DNA of 64,000 nt from Lucifuga dentata (taxonomy: Eukaryota > Chordata > Actinopteri > Ophidiiformes > Bythitidae): positions 1-64,000 of the forward strand of contig VXCM01000245.1 of assembly GCA_014773175.1 (NCBI GenBank), given 5' to 3'. Below are positions 20,491 to 29,946 of this stretch, piece after piece. The notes beneath the pieces were generated by a model. That model searched no databases. It saw only the letters and a list, made by a program, of their open reading frames with translations, and was not told the origin of the DNA. The position numbers and the translations under genes were made by a program. The stretch's first letter is position 1. Each line of letters opens with the position of its first letter.

Positions 20491-21694
20491 AGTGTCTCTG
20501 TTCAGAAGGATGCAGACCAGCCTTCGCCCGGCTCTACCCACAGTATCCTTTTCCTGGTGTGGTAATGAAACACACACACACGCACTGCATCTGATCCTCA
20601 CCTCTAGACTCCTATAAGGGCTGATCCAAAATATGGTGCAGTATGGAAGGTTAATTCATCAAGACTGTATCTCCCCCCCCCCCNCCCCCCTCAAAGTTGG
20701 TCTTATTGTGTTGTTCAGCACTCAGGATGTTTACAGGAACGCTGTACTGCGATTCAGGCAAAAATGCAGATGAAGATGCAGACATGAATGGAATTAATAG
20801 GATTCCGTTGTTTGCTTAATATACATTCATCTTGTGTAATCAGCTTACAAGGGAAAGACGCCAGGTGATGAAACACCTTCTTATACCAATTACAAGCCAA
20901 TTGATTGTTTATGTGCTTGCGTAAATCAATATACAATTGCATAAAACAGGTCTCTGAGTAAATCAATGTCGATTTATGCAGATTTCAACAGACTATGGCG
21001 TTTACATAACATTTAAAACTATATATATACTGCCTTAACTGGACCAGAATCAGAATTTTAACATGTATGTAAAGGTACTCGTGTCAAAAATACAAAAGTG
21101 AATTATGTGTTATTAGTTCCATAGCAGCCATTTATACTGCACATTTCACATACATGCCAAGAAAAAATTGAAACTAACAAACCTCATCCTTACAGATTCT
21201 CTCCTTAGCCAAACACACAGATGGTGTGGACAGAAGTTACCAGAAATATGGTGTAAAATTATTACATACAGATATTTCTTATACTCTGAGTAATTTCCAA
21301 TATAGGTAATCTTCAAACCGCAAGCTGTGTCAAAATGGCTATCACACTGAAAACCTTGATTCTGGAAGAAACTTTTGGGTGTCAAAACTAGTTTCACAGC
21401 CATTAAATTGGATAGTAGATCAAAAGTCACAGAAAAACCTTTTAAAATATCCACTCATCAAACAGAGATTTATGTGGCTATCCACAACATACATATGCAT
21501 AGTAAAGCTGAAAAATAGCAGGCTACGCAGCTTGGATGAGTCAGCTCCGCTCCCTGAGGATGATTAACACAGAGGATTATCTAGCTAATCCGACAGCAAA
21601 GGAGTCAGAATTTGCATTAGTTTAACTGTTTTAATGTGTTGGAATGGCACAATTTTTGTGTTGAATCACATGCATGTATATAATGTGATGGGAT

Positions 21695-21895
21695 ATTGTT
21701 TTCCATCCGTTCATTTTCCATACCTGCTTATGCTCTGCAGTCGCAGCCTATCCCAGCATGCTTTAGGCTTCAGACAAACATTCACACATACTATACAGGT
21801 AATTTAGACTTTACAGTTCACCTAACCTGCATGTTTTTGGACTGTGGGAAGAAACCCACACAGACACACCAACTCCACCCACCAGAAACTCCCCT
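21695..21895. repeat. Common fish interspersed repeat, degraded copy
   Basis: The order CCATCCGTTCATTTTCCATA, CTTATGCTCTG, AGCCTATCCCAGCATG, ACATTCACACATAC, GGTAATTTAGACTTTACAGT, CCTAACCTGCATGTTTTTGG, ACTGTGGGAAGAAACCCACA matches a repeat I recognise from many teleost genomes. Related pieces are at 49120-49400 and 53455-53580. I do not assign it to a class. Confidence 0.55.
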
Positions 21896-22159
21896 TTTTG
21901 ATTCAATCCCAGGACCTTTTTGCTCTATTAAAACGTTTATGTAAAAAAGTTTTTTTTGTCTTAAGCTAAAGAACAAAGAAGAAAAGAGGTGTAATTGTTT
22001 TTAAGGGGAACATTTTTAAAACACACCCAGGGAATGCTATTGATAATCATACCAACATGACAGTGCAAAATTTTTTAAACAGTGGTTTTACAGTCACAAA
22101 CTTGACTGGCTTCTATGCAGACTATTAATTATCAAGCGTCTCTCACCAGGTGTAGGTCA

Positions 22160-22687
22160 GACCAGTGTAGCAGGCCAGATTAAACCCCCGCCAAACTATA
22201 CCTGGGTATAGTCTGGTCCAGGCCAAAATATACCCAGGGGTTTAAAATAGCCCAGGTTGGTTTATACCCTGGGATATATTTTGACCTAGATCAGCCTATA
22301 CTCCACTAGTCCAGATTATACCCCCTTATGTTTGTCATAAATTAGTCTGTAAGTGTCCAGAGTTTTTTTTCCATCATAATTTAAAAAATAACGTCACTGC
22401 AACATAGAGTTTTTTGATAAATTATAAGGTTGTGTCATCAGGGTTAGGGTTAGTGTGTGAAAGTCTGTGAAATAAAACCAAAAACTTATGTATCTTGAAT
22501 ATTCTGTGTGTGAGTGTGGGGGTGTAATCTGACCTTGGGGGATATGAAATAGCCTAGCCTAAATAACACCCCGGGGTTTAAACTGGACTAGCTCAGAATA
22601 TACCCGAGGTATAAAACAGGCTAGCCCATATTAACCCCAGGGACAGCGTGGGCAGGGTGTATATCTTGGGCTGTTATACCGGCTTAA
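22160..22687. repeat. Array of degenerate short palindromes in two inverted blocks
   Basis: Near-palindromes of the type TATACCC-GGGTATA occur at 22196-22211, 22229-22247, 22263-22278, 22565-22583 and 22599-22613. They alternate with CCTAGG/GCTAGC-like palindromes (GGTCCAGGCC, AGCCTAGCC, AGGCTAGCCC), giving a period near 36 bp. The left block (22160-22325) and right block (22520-22687) are inverted relative to each other around an A/T-rich spacer. It may be the ends of a non-autonomous transposon; I do not recognise the family. Confidence 0.6.
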
Positions 22688-23317
22688 TCATTATGGTTTC
22701 ACGCTGTGGAATTTATGAACGATCCTATCTAGAGTTTCATCTCCTTAAACATTGTGTATGTGCTTTCAGAGGTGTTTGTGGCTACGATAAGTGGGTAGCA
22801 CCTGTGTTTAACCTTGTGTTGGAATGCAGATTGTGTGTAGAGTTTTGAACGTGAATGAAAATTACAAGCTAGCTGGAGGCAGGACAAAGGTGCCCTGATG
22901 CACTTAATGAAGTCACTAAAAGGCTCTTCTTTATTACCACTGCCAAGGAGGTCATGTGATCACTGGTGTTTGTTAGTTTGTCTGTTTGCTTTTTAGCTGG
23001 GTATCTTGAAGAGACAGATTTGGATGAAATTTGAAGGACAGACACAATGTTGAGAGGAAGCAGTGATTCAGTTTTGGAGATGATCCAGATCAATTTCTTT
23101 ATCCAGGATACAGAAGAATTTTTTAGCCTATAATATCAATGTTAATGGGCCAATTTCAATGAAATTCAGCATGGTGGCTAATTTTTTCTTTTCTTTTTTC
23201 TTTTTAACAAAAAGAACTTATTTTAGATGATACTATTCTTGGAGTCAAAAGGCTTTTTTTATTAAGAATTTTGTTGGCCTTGGCTGAGGTATACGCTCCT
23301 GGAATGCCTTATTATAA

Positions 23318-23681
23318 TCTAACTATAAAGGCAGAAATCTGTCTGTGGAACCAATATCTCCAAAACGCAGCACTGTATGAAGCTGATATTCAGCAGGTTT
23401 ATTGCTCAGGACCCAAGGACGTGCAGTGTCGCGTGTGAAGTTGTTTGGATGAGCGGTTCTCGAATTGAGCTGTGCCGNAAAAAAAAAAAAGTCCGTGTGG
23501 CAGGATACGCTCCAGGTGCAGTAGCACGCTCCAGTCCAGTGGCACGGTCTCAACCCAACCCTGTACAGAAAACAAAGCTAACTCACGAGGACGTTCAGAA
23601 CAAAATTATGGCAGGCTGCAGCACGCACCATAAAGTCTGGCCCGTTCTGAACAGGCACGTTTTGAACGGGCACTGCACTAG
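23318..23681. mobile_element. Helitron-like non-autonomous element, copy 2
   Basis: It is bounded as A|TCTAACTATAAAGGCAGAAA...CTGCACTAG|T. A perfect stem GCCCGTTC (23640-23647) and GAACGGGC (23664-23671) ends 10 nt before the 3' CTAG, the classic Helitron terminus. There are no terminal inverted repeats and no target duplication. The N at 23478 lies in an A run. Confidence 0.75.
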
Positions 23682-24979
23682 TATTTTGAGTTAAGTAAAA
23701 GGTGCTTGACTTAAAGATGTGTGAAGTGTGACGTACACCAGACTGATAATGCAAACAGAATAGCATACATGTACCTGTCGCTAAATTTGGCTACCACAAA
23801 ACTTGGCCTCATCCATTGACAGTGCACAAGACTAATTTGTAATCACAAACCAAACAAACAAACAAAAACCACCATTATTCTTATTTAAATCAGTCAATAT
23901 GGAACTAAGAGCAGCATTTATGGTCAGAGAGGCTCAGCGAGACTACAAAATAAGTTAAAAAGGTCAATGCTGGGGACCTGTTTGTAGAGTCTCCTGTTCA
24001 AACAAAACCTAATGACAGAACAAGCACATGTCCTGATGATACATTCCTGGATCATTCTGGGAACATCTCCATCAAAAATAGCTCCCTGACACCACATTCA
24101 GCTTGTTCAACTGCCACTCTATATTTGTCTCGGTATCATACATGCAAAAACATGCAGAGTTTTCACAAGATTCAGTAACAGTAACTTTTGCTGCAATGGT
24201 GACAGTCAGTTACGACCGTGTAAGTGCCGTTTCCACAAAATGGGGAAAGTGAGATTCACAAGCAAGAATTTCCTGATCACATCCGTACTTTTGAATCAAA
24301 TCCCAATCCTATATTTATACCTATCTGAATCATTTAGATGCTTTCTGCAAACTCAGACATACATTAAACTCAGTCAAGCCGAGACAGGCTTTGACATGCA
24401 TTAAGAAAATAATGCCTGTAAGCAGCTGCTCTATTGATCTACAGTGTTTCCACAGAGAGAAGAATGTCAGCACCAAAGTTTTCTTATAAAATATGATTGA
24501 AATACAGGCAAACAAACCTATTTTTAAAAACTCATTGCAGCTCTGCCTGCTTCATTCACTGACACTGAATAAATTCCACTGAAACGGCCATCGTGAGTTA
24601 ATGCTTAATATTCGGAATGCATTCTAATGTTTTAGCAAAGTGCAAATTCTGACATCCAGCGCACTAGAAGCACAATCAACAACATGAAACAAAGAATCTG
24701 AAACAAATGCTTGAAACTGACTTGGAACAAGTATGCACAAAGGCATGGTGAGGCATCATTAGAAATTGTGTCTAAGAACACAAGGAAACCCACCTGTGAT
24801 GACAATCTGTCATTTGGGCTCTATTTGATAGATTTCTGGATTTTCTATCAATGAGTTTTATAAATTCCCACATACACACATACAGACACTTTTCTAGTAG
24901 TAAACTGTCTTTGTAATGAGCAGTGTGTGTGACATGTAATGGCTTGCTTCAGTAATTTCTATGTCTGTGTCCACAGGCA

Positions 24980-24997
24980 GCGTGTGTGTGTGTGTCT

Positions 24998-25033
<36 letters not shown>

Positions 25034-25062
25034 CTGTGCATGCNGCGTGTGTGTGTGTGTCT

Positions 25063-25098
<36 letters not shown>

Positions 25099-25108
25099 CT
25101 GTGCATGC
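24980..25108. repeat. (GT)n microsatellite with 64-bp duplication around N
   Basis: Bases 24980-25043 and 25045-25108 are identical and separated by the N at 25044, so the tract is probably doubled by the assembly. Confidence 0.85.
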
Positions 25109-26242
25109 GTGGTTCTCAAACAGGTTGGAGAGGAATGCAGGACCGGTGTAATCTGGTCTCAGTTCATTTTCTCTATTGTCATGAAGTCAAAAGCCTGGAA
25201 GGCTTTCTGCTGCTTTCTGCAGCCAAGACTACATGTACAGCATCATCTCACATAACAAAATCGGAGCTTAACCATCGAATGAAACTGCATCAGGATAACA
25301 TACTACGCTACATCAAATATAATCTGTAAGGTAACTCATCTGAACTCCCAACAGATAAGATGTATCGTGAAATTTTTTACCTTGAAATAGTTGCTGGGAC
25401 ACAGTAGGTCATCCACTCATAACTGCTGAGACCTTGTAATGCTGAGCTGCAACATTTTTGTAAATCAGTTCTGCAAGTCACCTTGTGACTCTCCAGTTAG
25501 TCTATCTAATGTTTAACTTTCCACCTTCCTCATTATCGCAGCTGACAAACAAGATGACATTCCAGCCCCTCATGAAGGAAATTAGACATAATATGTTCAT
25601 CCTTCAATCCACAGCTCCTCACGTTCTCTGAATACTGGAGAGGAAAACACCGGATGAATTCACTGCAAAATGACTTTCTGAGTTTTGTGAAACCTGAAAG
25701 GTTAGAAATGTCAGGTGCTGCAATAATGGTGCAGATAATTACGGGGTCTTCGAGCATCAATCCCATTTTCTAATGTATATAAAACCCAATCTCATCTGCA
25801 TATATATAATCTACTTCACTGATGCAATTACCAACATTACGACATTAGCAAAAAAAAGTTTCTTTAGAAGCCAGGAAACAACTTGACATGTCTGATCTTC
25901 TGAGTTAACCTTTAACATTCTTCTAGTGTACGGGAGGGTTTTGTAACACATACTGTAAATGTTACTAAATGTAAGTTAGTTAACACTTTTGTCATTATTT
26001 AACAACCCTTCATTTCTCAGCATGTGTGCTTAAAAATCACGTGCTACCAGGGTTAAAGGTCCTGGATGGTTCCTTGGAACCAACATTTAATATTTCAGCA
26101 ATGAAAAAGTTCTGTGTTTTAGTCAACACAGTGAGGTCATGAAAAAAAGACACTATTGACCTGGGCAGGCAAACGATATCAGTGGATTAGAGTATAAGGC
26201 ATTTTGCTAAACATATGAAGCAGACAATTTGTTTTTTACTGG

Positions 26243-26881
26243 TTGAAAGGACCATGCCGGTGGTTTTGCATGTTTGATCCCAATAAATACCACCTGCATG
26301 CACACACGTTAAATGACTGCTAACCATTTTCCATAACATAAAACCGTATTTTAGTTTTCGTGTTATTTTATCAAATCCCCTATTCTTTCAAAATCAAATG
26401 TTCAGGTTTACAACCCCACCTTAAAATTCAATGTTTTACCTGCTGACACTGATGCATGATTGTAGAAAGGATGGTCATTTTAATTTTTCAATAAAAGCAG
26501 TCTTGTTCTGGGGCTATGATCCCAGAACAACACTGGAAAAATACATTTTCTTCATGTAGCTTTGTGTTAGATCTGTTCAATTAAGTAACTTTGACAAACA
26601 ATAATAATGGCGTGTGTTTTGCTGTGATGGATGACCTAATTCAAGCATGTTTCAAGTCTTTTTTTTTTTTTTTAAANTTTTTTTTTTTTTTTAAATAGCT
26701 TACTGGAATGAACTGAAACCAAGGTTGGAAAAAGTTATTCTAAAATTTGCCGCTCCAGTAGTATATTTTGGAAAATGGTCAGCAGTAATGTAATGTGTAT
26801 GCAGGTTGCATACACATTACATTACTCAATGGGCTCAAACATTGGGCTCAAACATTCAAAATCACTGGTATGATCTTTTAT
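26243..26881. mobile_element. TTAA-flanked element, near full-length (copy 6)
   Basis: It begins TTGAAAGGACCATGCCGGTG and ends with CAAAATCACTGGTATGATCT. The internal strings CCACCTTAAAATTCAATGTT and TTCAAGCATGTTTCAAGTCT are shared with other copies. It contains a poly-T gap (N at 26677) and a 43-bp inverted duplication (26784-26826) absent from its relatives. Confidence 0.68.
26784..26826. repeat. Perfect hairpin, 20-bp arms, 3-nt loop
   Basis: AGTAATGTAATGTGTATGCA is followed by GGT and its exact reverse complement. It interrupts the normal end sequence of a TTAA element. The string GGGCTCAAACATT is also tandemly repeated just after it. Confidence 0.88.
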
Positions 26882-27264
26882 GGAATACCTACTGGATTCA
26901 TTCTGCGTACAATGATTAAATGTGTGAGGTACTAATGTGTGAAAGTCAATTAAAATAACATTGGCAATGCAAATATTACACACTTTTTCAAGATAAAAGT
27001 ACTTATGACACACAACCACAAGGAGTTTCATCAGCCAGCAAACATAAAAAGGTTATGCACCATTATTAAAAATGAAGACATCATGGGAGGCAATTATAAA
27101 AGACAGTAATGGGTTCAGAAACTGCATAGCAACCAAAAGCACAATGGTAACTGGGTAGAAACAAGACAACAAGACAACACGCTGTTCAAAAACTTCATTC
27201 ACAAATTGCTGAAAAGTGAAACTGTGGACAGCCACTACCACCACTGTACAAAGCAAAAGAATGA

Positions 27265-27312
27265 AAGTTAAAAAAAAAAAAAAAAAAAAAAAAAANAAAA
27301 AAAAAAAAAAAA
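27265..27312. repeat. Poly-A run with N
   Basis: A homopolymer of more than 40 A is interrupted by the N at 27296, so the true length is unknown. Confidence 0.85.
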
Positions 27313-28217
27313 CAATGAAAGAAATTTTGGGAGACGCAATTCAGAAATCGCCTCTCTTTGGGTAGCCAGGGGTTCAGCATGAGGAATGTTTGATAGATTG
27401 TGTATGGCGCGCTGGGGCCGTAAGGTCTGCCCCCTGCCCAGCGCATTTCCTGTGTGCCGGCCAGATTTGTCAAGCAGGAACCTGCGCCACTCACCTCTGC
27501 TTGTTTACTTATAAGATGTTTGCTCAACCCAAACAGAAACAGAGTTTTTAGACTAGTCTTTAAAGGACCACATGGTGGTTTTGCCAGTTTGAGGCAAATA
27601 TGTACAACCCGCACACACGTTACATTTCTGAGAACCATTTCCCAAAGTATACTAGTGGAGTGGTAAATATTACAGTTGTTTTTCTTAACTTCCAGACTGC
27701 CATTGGTTTTGGTTCATTCCAATATACTATTGAATCAACTTGTAGAGACTTGAAACATGCTTGAGATACGTAATCCATCACAGTCAACACAATGCTAACA
27801 ACATTTTTTGTCAAAGTAACTTTATTTAACCACTCCAACATGGAGCTTCACAGAATAAAATATATAGCAGGGTTATAGTCCCAGAAGAAGACAGCTTTTA
27901 CCAAGAAGTTAAAAACAACCTTCCCTTCTACATTCGGACGTATGTGTTAGCAGGTGAAACTAGGGCTGGATGATATAAACGATATACAGTATAATAGCAC
28001 TGCAATATAAAAAAATCTTCAATAATAAAATGAGGACATCAATATAAGGTCCATAGAAAATAGTGCTTGAATACAGTAAGTTAATGATGGCTCAAACAGT
28101 TAATAGTTTGTCAGAACTGGAACAGACTAGCCAATCTGGTGGCAGTAATAGCCTGTTCACTTCCTCAAAGCAGCATTTAGCTGAACGGTGAACATTCTGC
28201 AGCCCGTGTGGTGATAC

Positions 28218-28326
28218 ATGAGTGAGTCAGACAAAGATGAAACTCCAGAGGAAAAAATAAATCAAATGAGGAAGAAAGTAACAGCTCAGCAGCCGTTACT
28301 TCCCAAAGAAAGTGGATGTTGTGGAT
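28218..28326 (+). pseudogene. hAT transposase N-terminus, part 1, interrupted by LINE
   Basis: ATG at 28218 opens MSESDKDETPEEKINQMRKK, an acidic then basic start like hAT transposases. The frame is cut at 28326 by the RTE LINE. Assignment is by position within the hAT ends and resemblance of composition, so it is tentative. Confidence 0.4.
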
Positions 28327-29602
28327 CTTCTTCTTTCTTCTTTTCCTTTCGGCTTTCCCTTCAGGGGTCACCACAGCGAATCATCTGCCTCCATCTAACC
28401 CTATCCTCTGCCTCCTCTTCTCTCACACCAACTAACTTCATGTCCTCTTTCACTACATCCATAAATCTCCTCTTTGGTCTTCCTCTAGGCCTCCTGCCTG
28501 GCAGTTCCAACCTCAGCATCCTTCTACCGATATGTTCACTATCCCTCCTCTGTACATGTCCAAACCATCTCAGTCTGGCCTCTCTGACTTTATCTCCAAA
28601 ACATCTAACATGCGCTGTCCCTCTGATGTACTCGTTCCTGATCCTATCCATCCTCGTCACTCCCAAAGAGAACCTCAGCATTTTAGTCTCTGCTACCTCT
28701 AGCTCTGCCTCCTGTCTTTTCCTCAGTGCCACTGTCTCTAAGCCATACAACATCGCTGGTCTCACCACCGTTTTGTACACCTTTCCTTTCATTCTTGCCG
28801 AGACTCTTTTGTCACACATCACACCTGACACTTTTCTCCACCCATTCCAACCTGCTTGCACACGTTTCTTCACCTCTTTTCCACACTCTCCATTGCTCTG
28901 GACTGTGGACCCTAAGTACTTAAAATCCTCCACCTTCTTTATCTCTATTCCCTGTAACCTCACCATTCCACTTGAGTCCCTCTCATTCACAGCCATGTAT
29001 TCTGTCTTGCTGCGGCTAACCTTCATTCCTCTCCTTTCCAGGGCATATCTCCACCTCTCTAGGTTTTCCTCCACCTGCTCCCTGCTCTCACTACAGATCA
29101 CAATGTCATCTGCAAACATCATAGTCCAAGGGGATTCTTGTCTAACCTCATCTGTCAGCCTGTCCATCACTACAGCAAACAAGAAGGGGCTCAGAGCTGA
29201 TCCTTGGTGTAGTCCCACTTCCACCTTGAACTCCTCTGTCACACCTACGGCACACCTCACCACTGTCTTACAGCTCTCATACATGTCCTGCACCACTCTA
29301 ACATACTTCTCTGCCACTCCAGACTTCCTCATACAACACCACAGTTCCTCTCTCGGCACCCTGTCATATGCTTTCTCTAGATCTACAAAGGCACAATGCA
29401 GCTCCCTCTGACCTTCTCTGTACTTCTCTATCAACATCCTCAAAGCAAATACTGCATCTGTAGTACTCTTCCTTGGCATGAAACCATACTGCTGCTCAGA
29501 AATGCTGACTTCTGCCCTTAGTCTAGCTTCCACTACTCTTTCCCATAACTTCATTGTGTGGCTCATCAACTTTATTCCTCTGTAGTTGCCACAGCTCTGC
29601 AC
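28327..29602 (-). mobile_element. 5'-truncated RTE-type LINE
   Basis: GTGGAT occurs on both sides (28321-28326 and 29603-29608), a probable target duplication. The 3' end, on the minus strand, is a GAAAGGAAAAGAAGAAAGAA-type tail just after the stop codon. The 5' part (endonuclease and start of the reverse transcriptase) is missing. It is inserted in the hAT at 27961-30227. Confidence 0.78.
28361..29602 (-). CDS. Reverse transcriptase and C-terminal part of RTE LINE ORF, 5'-truncated
   Basis: The minus-strand frame is open for more than 400 codons and ends with RWRQMIRCGDP and TGA at 28361-28363. It keeps the reverse transcriptase blocks: SCGNYRGIKLMS, AFVDLEKAYDRVPRE (catalytic Asp), GLHQGSALSPFLF and FADD (near 29105-29116), which holds the catalytic Asp pair. 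A basic region RRPRGRPKRR lies near the C-terminus. Such an enzyme copies LINE RNA into DNA at a nicked target. The missing N-terminus and endonuclease make this copy non-functional, but the absence of stops suggests a recent insertion. RTE clade is inferred from overall resemblance; the exact family (Rex3- or Expander-like) is not resolved. Confidence 0.82.
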   Translation of the reverse strand: MQSCGNYRGIKLMSHTMKLWERVVEARLRAEVSISEQQYGFMPRKSTTDAVFALRMLIEKYREGQRELHCAFVDLEKAYDRVPREELWCCMRKSGVAEKYVRVVQDMYESCKTVVRCAVGVTEEFKVEVGLHQGSALSPFLFAVVMDRLTDEVRQESPWTMMFADDIVICSESREQVEENLERWRYALERRGMKVSRSKTEYMAVNERDSSGMVRLQGIEIKKVEDFKYLGSTVQSNGECGKEVKKRVQAGWNGWRKVSGVMCDKRVSARMKGKVYKTVVRPAMLYGLETVALRKRQEAELEVAETKMLRFSLGVTRMDRIRNEYIRGTAHVRCFGDKVREARLRWFGHVQRRDSEHIGRRMLRLELPGRRPRGRPKRRFMDVVKEDMKLVGVREEEAEDRVRWRQMIRCGDP

Positions 29603-29619
29603 GTGGATAAGCAAGGTAA

Positions 29620-29946
29620 AAAAAAATGTCAGCGGCATGGCGTCATTTTGGTTATTTAAAGTCTGACATAAAACAGAGCGGCCATGTTCACTGTAAAATT
29701 AGCCAGAAACCATCGCTGACAAAGTGGCTGTACATCAAACTTATTTTACCATCTGAAGCGCTGCCACCCACAGAGTGCAACCACTTACAAAATCACACAA
29801 CAGCGACTTCAAACCCGTCCCCTGGGACAAGCAGCAACACACTCGGAGACACTCCACACCAACAAACTAACATACAATCTGCTTTTTCTGCCGTTGCACC
29901 ATACAAACCAAAAAATAAAGACACAAAGACACCACACGTGCTGTAG
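29620..29946 (+). pseudogene. hAT transposase N-terminus, part 2 (degenerate BED finger)
   Basis: The plus strand reads SAAWRHFGYLKSDIKQ, then HVHCKIS, then CNHLQNH and later QSAFSAVAPYKPKNK. The W-x-x-F-G start and the order C...H...H resemble a BED zinc finger of ZBED/hAT proteins. One expected cysteine is Ser (CKIS), and the frame ends at 29946, before any catalytic domain. It is a decayed fragment. Confidence 0.5.

Noticed and set aside
22438..22456. Interstitial telomere repeat (TTAGGG-like)
   Set aside because: Only two units are present, well within chance.
22160..22687. CRISPR-like array
   Set aside because: The repeats are degenerate, palindromic and contiguous, with no spacers of constant size, and the genome is eukaryotic.
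28218..29411. A 397-codon plus-strand open frame
   Set aside because: Most of it is the antisense shadow of the LINE reverse transcriptase frame. Only the first 36 codons, before the LINE junction, may belong to the hAT transposase.
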